A stretch of 64,000 nucleotides of DNA from Scatophagus argus (lineage: Eukaryota > Chordata > Actinopteri > Scatophagidae): positions 18,195,001-18,259,000 of the forward strand of contig NC_058498.1 in assembly GCF_020382885.2 (NCBI RefSeq), written 5' to 3'. The translations under genes were made by a program, and so were the position numbers. Below are positions 10,757 to 23,054 of the stretch, in pieces. Numbering within the stretch: the stretch's first letter is position 1; each line of letters begins with the position of its first letter. The notes beneath the pieces are model-generated. The model did not search any database. It saw nothing but the letters and a program-made list of their open reading frames with translations, and was not told the DNA's origin.

Positions 10757-13700
10757 TCAGAGATCATCAAGACTCAAGTCAGATCCTAAATCTGGGTTCA
10801 CTTCATCATCGAGCTCGTCGTCATGATTGTCATCGTCATCCTCCAGGTCTGATCCTGGACCAGCAAAGTCACTCCGTCTGGACTGAACACTCAGACGTAC
10901 TCGTGGCTTGTGATGAAGATCTGGCAGAGGTAAACAGAAGAGGAGGAGTAGTTGTGCATGTCAGCGGCTCCTGTGTTATTAGGTTGGAAGACATTCAAAT
11001 GTTTTCCCATAACAACTGTGTACCAGCACGAGAGTGAGTGTGAGCGCGCGTGTGTGTGTGTGTGTGGATACAATCGTCAAATTAGCCTGGCTTCATGGTC
11101 CCAAATCACTCTGGGAAACATTTAGTGCAGATTGTCATCTCTTCTGGGAACTTGAAGCTTCAGTTACAGTAAGTCTCAGGGGTGAGCAGTGCATGCTCGC
11201 ACACATACACACTGTGTACCAAACCAAGAAATTAGTTGCTTTGCAGAGACGGAGAGGAAATGAGAGCTTTACTGCAGATGGCAGATGACAGTAAGTCAAC
11301 AAACCTGCTCACAAAGGTGTTGTGCATCTCTCAATTGCAAACCTCATTTTTCTTTTCTTTCTGATTTTGACTTTTTCTTTCATCTTGGCCCTTTTTACTC
11401 TTCTTTCCCTTCAACATGAAACAGTGAGATATTTAAAAGCAATAGTTTGACATTTTGTTGAAATCAGCTCATTCACATTTTTGCTGCGAGTGAAATTAAA
11501 AGATTGATACCACCCCTGTGTTTGTATGATTAACATGAAGCTTCAGCCAGCTGAGTCAGGTTATATGAGTCAGCATTAAGACTGGAAACAGAGGGTAACA
11601 GCTAGCCTGGCTTTGCAACCAAGTCCACCCATCAGCACCTCTAAAGCTTAATGATTCATGTTATACCTCATTTATTTACTCTATACAGAAGCTTAAGTCT
11701 AAGAATGATAAAGTGCAGTTTTACAGGAAATCTGCAGGACCACTTCTTGGGTTGTCAAAGTCAGGTTGCAAGGCAAGAGACCAGTTTTGATCTTTTTACT
11801 GAACTCTCAGCAAAAGACAAACAGGCACATTTCCCAGAATGTCAGACTTATCCCTTTAACCACCCGTATGTTGAAATGGCAAAAGTAAAAAAGAGCCCCC
11901 CACGCTGAGGCAGATCTAATGCAATGAATCAGAACAAAGGTTGAGCCAGATGTGCGGGGGAAGAAAGGGGAGGGGAAGCTACACGTCCCATCTTGCCAAA
12001 ACTGTCATCAGTTTGTGCCCATCTGGCGCTCTGCGTAACGTTCTCTCTTGGTTGGAGCGTGTGATCCAATTGACAAAACATGTTTGTGTTGGCATACATG
12101 AAGGTGGACAGAAGGCTTGTGAAAATGATATGATGGAATCACGTGGGGTTGATGACTCAGCAGCACACTGTACTTCAGTACATGTAGGTGCACAAAGCAG
12201 TTGGGGTTCATTTTTCATTCAAAAAAAACATTCATCCTCACCAGGGTCTTTGTCATCCAGCCAGGACAGATCATCTGAGCTGACCTCCGCCAGGCTTGGA
12301 GTTGGGCTGAAGTCTTCTGAGTCAGAGTCCACCTCTTCAACTCTGACCCCTCTGCTGAGGCTGAGAGGAAGCGGTGATGCTCCTGAATCCAATACAAAGA
12401 CAAGCTTACATAGCTCGGTCGCTCTTTGTGTTTGTCTGTGTGTGTGTGTGTGTGTGAAATGTGTGAACTGGAGAAGGGGGAAAAACTTGCCTGATGTATG
12501 CGCTGACATCAAAGGTGTTGGTTCATTTTCTCTGAGAATAAGTCTTTTGACCTCCTCTTTCAGTTCAGACACAACTGTTCTGTTGTAAAAGATTGATTGC
12601 AACACATGAGAGACAAGAGAACCCCCTGATACACAGAAACAAACAAACACACACACACACACGTACCTGATCTGTCGGACTTGTTCATGTGTGTGTGAAT
12701 ACTGAGAGACTGTCTTTGCCAGATCAGTGCTGTGAGCTCTGTAGCTGCCTGTCAGCTCCTCAAGTGTCTGAACAAAAGCACACAAAAGAAAAGGTTAAGG
12801 ATCAGAAAAAATCCAAGCCACAAATCCAAACCACAATCCACAAGCAAACCTAATATGCCTGATACAATGTCTGTGTGTACCTTGCAGCTGTGTTCATACA
12901 GTCTCCTGGTCTCCCTGGCCTCTGCCTGCTGGAGGAAAAAGTCCTCCTCCTGTCTCCCTGTCAAGAGGAAAAGAAAGAACAGACTTTGTGAACAAGACTG
13001 TGCTTGCCTTTGCTTTGCACGCCAGCACTGGGCTCTAGACTCAATGAAAGGGCATGACGTATGTGTGTGCGTGGATCACTTAGTCGTGTCTTCAGCTGGT
13101 CCACCTCTCTCCGCAGGTGTTCCAGCTCCTCTCGGCGGAGCTTTGAGCTGAAACTGTGGGAAAAGAAGTTTCAATAAAACTGTTGTGTCATTTCTTTCCT
13201 GCCATGCATGTCTAACATAAACTGAAAATGTCACCCACACAACCCCCAAGAAGAAATTGATTTACAGCTCAGTAAATGATTTTTCAGTCTTGAGCTAGAC
13301 CTATCATCGCTTCGGTCTGTAGTTATGCACACCCCCAAGCTCCACCCCTAATGCACCTCTCCTCCAGGTTGCCTAGCGACGTGGCTCTGGTGATGTGTCC
13401 CCGCAGACTGCTTAGCTCACGTCCAACCTCTCTCTTCCACTGCTCCATTCTTCTCTCTGCTTCTGGACTTTGTCCCCGCCTCGATTCATCTCTCTCTCTT
13501 TCCCTCTCCCTCAGCTTGTGAACTTCCTCTGGAAAAGAGGAAAGATTACGATGAGGAAGACACTTTTTTCTCCTCCCTTAGCTGCTTTGTGGACAAACCA
13601 TATAATTTATCAATATCATGAATTACAATTAATCCTCCCTTGGTGAGTGTATATTGCTTTTTCAAACAGTAGTGGGGGGGCTGAGTAGAGAAGGTACAGA

Positions 13701-15759
13701 AAAGAGCATTTTAACTTGATTCAAACCGCTATATAGTTGTACATTTTATTTGGCAGACACTTTTGTTCAAACAAAATTGAGACATGGGCATTTTCCTACA
13801 AATCCTGTTGCACTAAAAATTCTGATATTGGTTCCACTACACATCATTTCCCCTGAGATAAGCTATGTGAAAATAACAGTATACAGTACTCACAGTAAAT
13901 AATGCGAACTAAAAATTGAAGTTTTCTCTTTTTTTTCCCCTGTTTGGAGCCATAATGCAATGCCCATCTGCACAATTTAAACAGATGAAAAGAACAAACC
14001 CATGATGCATATAATGCCAAGAACAGGCTGGGATAGCTTGTCAGTTCTTTGGATGAAGGCTTATTTCATTCACTAATCAAGCTAGTTATTTACATACAGT
14101 ATACAACTTTACAAACACAACACAGTTGATCCAAAGCATTTCATATGATACAGAGAAACAAAAGTTACACAACTTCAAGGTAAGAAAACATTTTTTTCTT
14201 CTTCCACTGAAGGACAAGCAACCTTGTGAAAAGAGGATCTCAGGTAATTAAGAGCCCATTGCTGGGATGACGGTCCAAGTTTATGCAATGTTGAGACCAG
14301 GCACTGCTTTATATACAAATGGCAATACATTATATTCAACAATGAAAGTTTCCAGAGCCAGCCAAAAGACGCATGGCGTGGAATAGTATGGTCTCACTTT
14401 CCTAATTTTGTGAGCCACCTTGCTGAGATGTTTGGAATAAGGTAAGAATAAGACACTTGGCTGGTCCAAAAATAGACAGGTGCAGTATTCAAGAACAGTA
14501 AGAACGAGGACATGGATGAGACTGAAAATGAACAGACTGAAAATAATTCTATTCTACTAATAATGTGTAAACAGAAAATGTATTTCACCACCATGTTCAT
14601 GTATTTATTAGACAGAACTGATTATTTTGTTTTCAAATACTGCATGTAGCAGTATCCTCATAAGCTTGTCTATGTAATACTTTCTTATGTGACCTGTTAA
14701 TTTCATTTTGGTGTGACCACATTAACTTGTCATGAATGTGACAAGAATTCCTTTCTTCTACATAAATATTAACATGGCCCAGTATAAACTGAATCATGGT
14801 GCAGTAGGTTACCTTGTAGTGTCTGGATGTGACACTGTTGAGACTGTCTGTCCCTTTCCATGTCATGGAGTTTCTGGGTGAGAGACTCAATTTCCTTGAA
14901 AATTGATTAGGGGGGGAAAAAAAATCTGTCAATATTAATAATACATCACACAAACACACCAACTATTTGATGTCACACACCTGGCGTGATTAAATGGATA
15001 TTCACACACCTGGCTCTGTATCTGGAGTTGTGACTGGATAGCAGCTAGGTCTGCCCACTGAACACCAGAACTGAAAGATGGGGAAGGATGTCGCTGAAGG
15101 GGGGCTCGAGGAGGAAGAGCAGGAGGTTCTAAATTTGACTCATGAAACCTGTCCTTTGCTGGAAATGAGTGTGGAGAGACAGGAACTATGTGAGGAAGGG
15201 CTGCTCATGAAAGCTTAATTCAAATCAGATGAGTTCAAACCAGTGCCCCTCCTTTCTGCATCCTCTCGTGAAAGGGTGGAAGTTACACAACCACACACAG
15301 CTACAAACAGGTAATTTCCCCTTTTAGTCACATCAAGAGTTGCAGAACTTAACCAACCTTCTACTCCTTTGGTAAATTTCCCTGGTGAACTCAGCCTCTC
15401 CTGTAGACACACAAAAACACGCAAATTCGAAAAGGGACTTTCCAAAAGTCTCACTAACAGCAGATATCTTTAATCGCAATAACTGAATTACTCTGTTAAA
15501 AGGTTAGTGGAGCATTACTGCCCCCTAGAGATACCTCCAATAATAACAATTTACAGCTGACAACAAGACCACAATGAAGGCTTTCCCCTCACTGATGTAA
15601 AACAAAATATGCCTCAATGTGCACTAAGGCAACAGGCACTATGGAGCAATGAGTCTGTGTTACTTCATGCAAGCTCAGTTTGAATCTACTCACCCTCATC
15701 TTTGCAACGCTGCCATCTGCTACTGCCAGAATTGAGCTCAGCTGATTGTCCCAGCTCAT
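10757..15759 (-). CDS. ccdc163: Coiled-coil protein divergent from MMACHC (CCDC163-like)
   Basis: Eleven coding exons on the minus strand join in phase: 15759-15694, 15400-15358, 15158-15010, 14894-14813, 13528-13357, 13147-13080, 12957-12881, 12767-12667, 12579-12491, 12382-12242 and 10920-10757. They sum to 1152 nt, or 383 residues. The N-terminus reads MSWDNQLSSILAVADGSV. Residues of about 70-275 are Gln/Glu/Arg-rich heptad-like coiled coil (for example REELEHLRREVDQLKTRL). The last 80 residues are acidic, with DDLSWLDD near 315 and a terminal DLSLDDL. The name rests mainly on position, because human CCDC163 is head-to-head with MMACHC. I could not compare sequences. Oddities: the intron at 12490-12383 starts with GC, the acceptor of the sixth coding exon is a tandem AG (13153 or 13147), and the donor after 13080 is weak (CTAA/GTGATC). 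Its molecular role is not known to me. Confidence 0.78.
12383..12490 (-). other. GC-AG intron in the CCDC163-like gene
   Basis: On the minus strand the exon ends ACATCAG and the intron begins GCAAGT. It ends GGATTCAG before GAGCATC. Only this GC donor keeps the frame (phase 1 to phase 1). The nearby GT (AA/GTTTTT) would shift the frame to an early stop. The intron is 108 bp and contains a CA/TG tract. Confidence 0.75.
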
Positions 15760-16329
15760 TTCTGAGTTGAACTAGAAAGAAACGAACCCAGTTGTCAAAT
15801 ACATCAGCCATCAGCATTATTGTGAGCTAAATTTATGATATCTGACGTAAAAACGTCACAAAGTCAGGGGCGATTGGCCTGATAGCGATGTTACATCAAG
15901 AACCACTGTAGGATAGGGACACAGTAACTTTAGACGTGTTTTGAGCCTGGTCGGTGAGGTAACAACCTAGATGTGATCTCTGACACCTTATGGGAGATTA
16001 AATTACAGCAGGCCAGGATATTTGCACGTTGGTAGCGAGGTTTATTCGATAGAAAATGTAGCCGAGGTGCCAGAAAGTGCAGGCTGTCTGACAACGTAAC
16101 GGGCCTGCTTAGCTGATCTCCAGCTTCCGTTTGGGATATCCCTCTCCAGTCTCCAGGAGTAGATACGGATTTTAAGTGGAAGAGATGAACGACCTCCCTT
16201 GCTCAAGGACACTTCAGCAGAGTGGACGCTGACAGCCAAACACGTAGCAAAATGCACACCGAAACAGGTCAACATAATGCAAAAGACGCGTTAAAAATGT
16301 TAAACACCCAGTACGGTTGTAACGTTTAC

Positions 16330-16560
16330 CTGAGCTAATTTCAGTTAGCAGCAACTCACGAAGACTTTTTTCAGCGTCACGGTATTGTCTTGGTTGGGAA
16401 CATAATTACTGACCGGTTCCTACACCACGAGTGATATCTCATATAAAGTATCACATAAACTGACGCCGAAAACAGAATAAATAGTGTTTAGGGAGAACGA
16501 CGCCAATGTTTATGTTAGCTGGCTAATATTATCACAGAAAAAACCCTGCGACACTACTTT
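16330..16560 (-). other. Candidate 5' untranslated exon of the CCDC163-like gene
   Basis: The first coding exon has an acceptor-like CTTTCTAG 12 nt upstream of its ATG (exon edge 15771), so an upstream noncoding exon is expected. A good minus-strand donor, GCTCAG/GTAAAC, ends at 16330. The transcription start is not visible, and the upper limit given here is a guess from the promoter position. Confidence 0.35.
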
Positions 16561-16837
16561 TAAATCCAGGAGCCCTTAACAGCAACGTGATTGCGTATGA
16601 CGTAGCCGCAAGAGGCTTCTGGGTATTGTAGTACATTGTTCCTCTACTCTTCATTCACAGAATCGTCAGAGAACCACGGCAGAATCTCTCCGACACACCT
16701 TTGCATTGTATATTGTAACCGCTCACTTTGTCAGAACAAGTCGCTGCCTAAATAGCACAAGTCTAGCTTAGTTTCCGTCATCGATTAAAAAAGAACATCA
16801 TATCCCATAATGCAACGCTTTGTGTTCGCATGCAACG
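16561..16837. promoter_or_regulatory. Bidirectional promoter of CCDC163-like gene and MMACHC
   Basis: Short interval between two head-to-head genes. It contains two ZNF143/THAP11-like motifs: on the minus strand ACTACAATACCCAGAAG (16632-16616), and on the plus strand TCCCATAATGCA (16803-16814). It also has a CRE-like TGACGTA near 16598, and a YY1/TISU-like element overlaps the MMACHC start. No TATA box is evident. In mammals MMACHC transcription is known to depend on HCFC1, THAP11 and ZNF143, which fits. Occupancy in this species is inference. Confidence 0.7.
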
Positions 16838-16845
16838 ATGGCGGC
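16834..16845 (+). promoter_or_regulatory. YY1/TISU-like element over the MMACHC start codon
   Basis: The start context AACGATGGCGGC matches 10 of 12 positions of the TISU consensus SAASATGGCGGC, which overlaps the YY1 motif. It suggests a very short 5' UTR. Two out-of-frame ATGs at 16810 and 16830 would otherwise precede the start. Confidence 0.5.
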
Positions 16846-19189
16846 TTCCACTGTCAATGTGGGCAGTATGACAGGACCGCTGGAGAACTATTTGTCAGAA
16901 TTTGGATTTGAGATATACCCTCTAAAGGTATTGTGGTGAAAATTCTTTCCATCTAAACAACTTTGACAACAGAAAGACCTTAAAGCGTGAAACGTACTGG
17001 TCAATTCATCTGCCAGTCACTTTCATATTTTGCAAGCATCTGGCTGATGAGTGATGCTAATTTCACAGCCTGGATTAGTTTTTTCTTGTGTAAATCATTA
17101 TAAATGTTATATTACTACAGTAAGAATACACATTCCCCATCACTGACATATTTTTCCAGCTTGTTGACTAAGGTTGCTCCCTGCATGCCTCTCTGACCCA
17201 CTGCCACCATGTTCACAGGTCGGATGGTATAACTCTGTGCTGCCTCCCTCCCTGCACCTGTCCTACCCAGATGACAGACTGGCCGTGGTGGTGCTCAGCA
17301 CTCCTTCCATGTTTGAACAAGCCTTTCTGCCCTTCCTGGAGGAGAGGGGCTGCCACGGGCTGTCCGACCCCATAGACCAGTGTGTCAAACACTGTGTCTC
17401 TACTGCTGTCACCCAAGTGAGCGTCTTGTGTCTGTGAGAGCGAATACTCCCCCCTTAAAAGTGGGGCAAACGCAGAATAATAAGTTTGAATGATTAGTTG
17501 GGGAGAGGGGAGGGCGATTATGGATGACATGTTTCATCACAGAATATGCAAGTCTGTATCACATCAATAGATGTACAATTGATAGGTTAAACTGTCCGCA
17601 AGCCTAAGTGAAAAGTTTAAAAAAACATTGCACTTGCATTATCAAGAGGGTAAACTTGCAATGTGCTCCAGGGGTACTAGCACCAGGGTCTGTGAGTCAT
17701 CTGCTGTGAGGTAATTGAATACATTTTGAATATAATATGCTCAAATATTCTTTTGAATTTGTCATTACCAAGGACATTCAATCCATGACAGGTAGTACTG
17801 GTTTTCCCTGTGAAAAATAATGTCATATATAGTGTGCAGCTAATATGTTTCTGGAGCTGCTTGGGTGTATACACAAAGCACAGACAACAGCAGTGACAGG
17901 AGGCCAATAAAGGCCCAATACGGTACTTTTGCCTCTGATGATGATTTGATGATTTTACAGTATACGTCATCATGTTGCCTCATCCAAGCCAGGGATAGGA
18001 GGAGGAGAACTACAGCTATTTTCATGATCAGCTTGTGATATCTCAGTATGCTCCTTATGTCTCCCTGCCCTCCAGTGTTTTCCGGAACGGAAGGTGGATG
18101 TGAGGTACGACTACGAGCTGCTGCCCAGCAGGAAGCCCAAGTTCTTGGCACAAACTGCAGCTCACGTTTCTGGAGCAGCTTTCTACTATCAACAGTCGGA
18201 TGTCAAAGACCAGCCCTGGGGTGGAAAAGTAACACTACTCATTCATGAGGAATCAAAATAGTTGCTGTTCAATTACATTCTAACAGTGCTGTGTTTCCAT
18301 TCTCGTCTCTTCAACTCTGTTTAGTGTATCTTCGTCTTTTACTTGCAGAAAATGTTTGGAGTTTGTGTGCATCCGAGGTTCGGAGGCTGGTTTGCCATCA
18401 GAGCCCTGCTGGTCTTTGGAGATGTGACTGTGGGCTCTGAGATGGTGCAGCCACCTCCTCCTGATTGTGTGCCTTCCAGAGAGGCCAGAATACAGCTGCT
18501 GGAGGCTTTCAACTTTCGCTGGCAGGTACAGGACCTCAGCACCATAAGCCATTATAACTTTGACACACACGCAATAAAGAGACACCGGGGGATACCAGAC
18601 GGTTTTATTTCAGAGGCCTGCAGACAGATGGCCTTTAGATGAGAGACTCCTGTTCACTCAGTCAGTACTGTAGGTGGTGAGATGAGAAAAAAATGAATGA
18701 AACCTATGTTGTTTTTTTCATGAGGGCATGAAATAATAATGGCTATAGATTCATTCTCTTTTCACACAATAAGCCAAATGTTTTGTAACTGAAGAATTAA
18801 AATGTGTGTGAAGTATCTTAAGTTAAACAAGGAATTTATGACTTTTCATTCATGACTTTTTTTTTTTACATATTTGCACAATTGAATTCATTTCAGTCTG
18901 ATTCACTAACACTTTGCCTTTCTCACAACTGTTTTTATTGAGCTAAAATAAGAATCCTTATGACTCTAAATGTTTAATGCATTCTTATCATGTATTAAAT
19001 ATATGATAAATTTTGCATCATCAGGACTGGAGCTACAGAGACATTGTCCCCCCAGTCCAAACCTACTCACAGAAGCAGAGGGACTACTTTTCCATTGCTC
19101 CTGCTCAGAGGATTGCTCTGCTGAAGAACTGGGGCTTCCTACCGAAGGAGAACGATGAGCCGGATCCAACCTCGGGCACACAGGGCTAG
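16838..19189 (+). CDS. mmachc: Cyanocobalamin reductase / alkylcobalamin dealkylase MMACHC (CblC)
   Basis: Cytosolic enzyme that binds incoming cobalamin and removes its upper ligand (decyanation, or glutathione-dependent dealkylation) before hand-over to MMADHC for methylcobalamin and adenosylcobalamin synthesis. Five exons in phase 0: 16838-16927, 17219-17416, 18076-18228, 18349-18525 and 19025-19189, giving 260 residues. Clear CblC hallmarks are PKFLAQTAAHVSGAA (His126, matching human His122), HPRFGGWFAIR (Arg165, human Arg161), DWSYRD (Arg211, human Arg206) and APAQR (Arg235, human Arg230). These include the arginines that bind glutathione. Compared with the 282-residue human protein it lacks most of the Pro-rich C-terminal extension. 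The start is chosen by alignment and the ATGGCGGC context. It shares its promoter with the divergent CCDC163-like gene. AATAAA signals lie at 19284 and 19794. Confidence 0.98.
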
Positions 19190-19283
19190 GTGAACGCCCA
19201 TGGTTGAAAGAGAAGAAGAGCTGCAGCGTGGAAGCACTGTCCATCCTCTTTGAAGACAAACCTCCACTGCTGGACAGGTTTTT

Positions 19284-19289
19284 AATAAA
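19284..19289 (+). terminator. Candidate polyadenylation signal of MMACHC
   Basis: AATAAA 95 nt after the stop codon. A second AATAAA at 19794-19799 would give a longer 3' UTR of about 600 nt. Confidence 0.55.
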
Positions 19290-20079
19290 GCTTTGATTCA
19301 ACTTTGATCAGTCCAAGATCGAATGTTGACCCAAGCTTGAAAAGCTTTGGTGAAAGGTATTTTAAGGTAGAAGGGATACTTCCATGTGAACATTTACTGC
19401 TTTATGGCTTCTATAAGATGGTTTTCATCTTATGATCACACTACAGAGAATAGGCAGCTCCTCTCATGGTGTCATCTCTTGGAAACCTCAACAGTCTCAA
19501 ATGTGTGTATGCTTTACATGTTAGGGCTGTTGTTTCTCACTGTGAGAGTGTATTTCAACTAAATAATCTGAAGAATTAATGCACTTTGTATCCTTGCTGC
19601 TTGTGTCATACTTTAACACTAACTGTAGACGTTCAGTAGCAACAGGACTTGTGGGCTTTGAGAAGCCCCGTATCACCAGCCTGCCTTGATTTGTCATCTG
19701 AATCTTTATGTGCTGTACGAGAATAAGCACTCTTGTCTTTTTATTCATTTCTTGAAAATTTCTTTTTAGTTTGATATTGAAGCCTAAATGATGAATAAAA
19801 ATAACACATCAATGTATGGCTCAATTGATCTGATTTAACAAGTGCTCAAAGCGGTCAAGTAACAGACCATTGTGGGAAAATTAAGCATATAATCAAAATG
19901 AGGAAATTGACAACCACAAGGCTACCGACCAAAACCTTAAAGGATTAGTTCCCCATCAGCCCAAAAACCATCAAACCATGATGTTTTCATTTCCTCTGGT
20001 GGTATTTAGGCACCACTAAGCAAATTTTTTTTGTTTGTTTTTGCTCATGCACAGCCCCCGAGCGGCTGCAGTTGCTCTC

Positions 20080-20290
20080 GCTCAAAGTTCAGCGTTTTTT
20101 CTCTTTTTTAGTAGTTGTTAGTTAAGTCATTTAATTTATTCTTAAGTGTATAAAACCTACACTTGTGTGAATTGTTTATTATCGATGCCTGCCTCTGTTT
20201 TTTACAATCCACTTTGCTGCTGTAACAATGTGAATTTCCCCATTGTGGGACAAGGAAGGAAATCTTATCTTCTTATCTAGATATGTTTAT
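20080..20290 (+). mobile_element. LINE-like 3' tail remnant
   Basis: The phrase CTGCTGTAACAATGTGAA followed by TTTCCCCATTGTGGGAC resembles the 3' end of non-LTR retrotransposons abundant in fish. No reverse-transcriptase coding sequence is present, so it is a truncated copy. Confidence 0.5.
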
Positions 20291-20574
20291 AACAACTTTC
20301 TACTGATGAAATGAGGCACAGAGCCTATTCTGTGGTTTATCAGGAGTGTTCAAGCTTCAAAAAAAAAAAAAAAGTTTTAACATGTAAGTAAATTAATGTT
20401 GGAAATATCAGTTTTTGATCCATATTGTGACTTAAAACATAAATCTGTTTGTGATGCATTATTTTTTAAATTTTTATATTGTATTTGTCCTTAGCTTATA
20501 TATTCTATTTTTTACTTAGCTTATATTTGTATTTTTTATTCATCTTTTCATTTCAGATTTTTTTATATTCTACT

Positions 20575-20665
20575 TATTGCTCCCTGGACCTGAGTCCTAA
20601 TGTCGTACCATAAGCATGTAAATGTGGGCTGGTATGACAATAAAAGTTCCTTGATCCTTGATCCA
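20575..20665 (+). mobile_element. Second LINE/SINE-like 3' tail remnant
   Basis: Ends with TGACAATAAAAGTTCC and a duplicated CCTTGATC, a form typical of 3' tails of truncated retroelements. It lies 300 bp from the previous tail. Confidence 0.45.
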
Positions 20666-23054
20666 TTATGTGTGAATACATGTTAAAATCATAACTTCGT
20701 GTTCATTTACTTTTCTATGAATGAGTAGTATTTGTGTTCATCATTGTGTTCCATCCATCTCCAGTTTTTATTGGTTCCATTGTTCTTTTCCTTTCCTGAC
20801 ACTCAGCTTGATGCATTACAGTTGCAAGCTGCTGACAGACAACTGTGACCAACCTCACTACTGTGATTCACCACCACACACACCAGTGTGACCCATGACA
20901 CACGACACACACACACGTTATGTCAGCTGTAATTTTTTTTTTCCACCAAGACTAATTCACACATTATACCTAAAATCTACCCTGAACAACCAGTGGAATA
21001 TGTGCACTCTGCTGCTCAGACAAGCAGTGAGAGGTTAAGTGTGTTCCTCTTCTTCTTTTGTTTTAAAGAAACAGGAACAAGCTCTGCAGTACAAATTCAG
21101 CACAGGTTAGATCTGTTGTAGTACCTCTAGATGTCCCTGTTCTCCTGTTCTTTGCTCAGAGAGAGGTTTTACTACTGTCTCTGAAGCACCTGCAAATGTT
21201 CAGTGCTGGGTGAAGTCAACCACTGACTGCAGATATCTGCTTCAGTTATAAAGCATGCCATCTACCCACTGTCACTGTTCAGTGAATCTTTTGCCCTGAT
21301 CTTGCATGTATCCCTTTCGTTTAAGCAGCTTTACTTCCACTCCTGCCTTGACCATTTTCTCATGTTTTGTGGCTTTTATCCCCTCTGAGGTATCTACTGC
21401 TTCATTTCACATCTTCTCTCATCGCTTCTCCCTCATTCACTCCCTTACTGCATCCTTCTCCTCACCCCCTTCTCCCTCCCATGCTATTCTATCTGTGTAC
21501 TGAATCAGCATTTCAGAACTGTATGCCGCAGGCCTGCAGAGAGGCAGACCATGGAGTTAATTATACTTCCTCAGATGCTCAATCTCGCCCCTATCCCCCT
21601 TGTCTGATGTTTTATCCCATCTCTCTCTCTTTTTCTGTCTTGAAGTCAGCTAAACTGCAGTTAACTCTCAGCCCCACACAAGTTTATAAGATCCCTAAAT
21701 ATATGTAACAATCAACAATTATGATCAATTCCTTTTTTCCTTCCATTACATTCATTTTACATTACAGTTATGATCCATTCTTTGTCAAATTAAGACCAAG
21801 AAGCAAAACTTTTTTGTAGGCCTGTTTTGTAGGAAATACACAGGCACAGAAAATTTGGGGTTTCTTTCTTCCTTGCTGCTTCTATTTGCATCTTTTCCCC
21901 ACTCCTTTGATGAGGGGCGGGGACACAGTGAGAAGCCATCCCTAACAGTTTTTCAGGGTTTGCTGCAAGCTTTGTCCTCTGAGGTGAGTAAAGCATGCCT
22001 CATCAGCTGTAGCTGGGAATACCCTGACTTACAGTAGCTGAACTTTTATTTTGCATGTCAGAAAAGAGGCAATAAGACATGGGGAGTCAGAGAGGGTGAG
22101 GGAGGGGGATGATCCGACTCCCTGTTCTCGCCTCTGTTTAGCATCCTGCAGGACTCAGTTGTCTCTGACCTGCACTGCTGAGGTCTTGTTCCCTCTGTGC
22201 TTTTGCTGGACTGCAGAGGCAGTTTTTGCACTTTGACTATTGTGAGACAGAGTATCTGCACTACACTGCAACAGAAAATAAACTACAAAGCCTAAACTGT
22301 GTCCTCCACATAGTCCACTTCTAATCCACACACAAGAGTCCCCGAGCAATGAACATAAAATATTCCAGATAGACTGAGCCTCTCAGATTTATAGCATATT
22401 TTGTAGTTTTAGAAAATACTGCATTGAGTAGTATAGGAGCTAGTTCCACAGCAAGGGCTTGTAATAAAAGCTTTGCTGCTGGTCGTAAAAGAAAATGAGT
22501 TTAGAATTAGTCTGTTAGGAGGGGTGGTGTTAAAAGTCCACTGAGTGCTGCTCCCTAAAATCCAAAAACAGAAAGCGAGTAATCACGTGTTTGCGTACAG
22601 CAAGAATTATTGAGTGCTGAGAGAGAATTTTGGACCGAGATAAAACAGAAGAGAAAGAAATGGAAAAAAAGACGAGTGGTATTTCATGAGTTGTGGATCA
22701 GTGAAGCGATGTTATCCACCCACAGACATCAGTTAACAAGAAGAGAGGGGAAAGGCCAGCAGCATACCAGCAACAGAGGAGGAACTGAGCACTGAGTGGG
22801 GGGAGGAAAAGTCCAGCATCCAGAGAATTTGTAATTTGTTATATGACTGTTTAGTGTTTGAAACTGAGGGGGAAAAAGAAACTGGCAACATAGACTTCTC
22901 AAATATTAAACAGAGATGGAGATCTATGAGAAAAAGGAAAAAGCTTAATTATAACTGTTCTCTTTCAATTTCCTCAATTTCTCTCTGCATGCGCTGACAA
23001 AATGGTCTCATATTCTCTCAGAGAGCCAGTCTCTCTCTAAACCACACCGCCTCA

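Noticed and set aside
11941..12588. 215-codon plus-strand frame
   Set aside because: It is antisense to exons of the CCDC163-like gene and includes a microsatellite-derived Cys/Val stretch. No domain or splice support.
12580..12640. Alternative acceptor TATCAG/GGGG for the ninth exon of the CCDC163-like gene
   Set aside because: From the observed phase-2 donor it leads to a stop after about 20 codons. The acceptor TTTTACAACAG at 12580 keeps the frame.
12219..12785. 188-codon minus-strand frame read as a single-exon gene
   Set aside because: It runs through three real exons of the CCDC163-like gene and their short introns, including CA-repeat translation. Splice sites and phase show it is not one exon.
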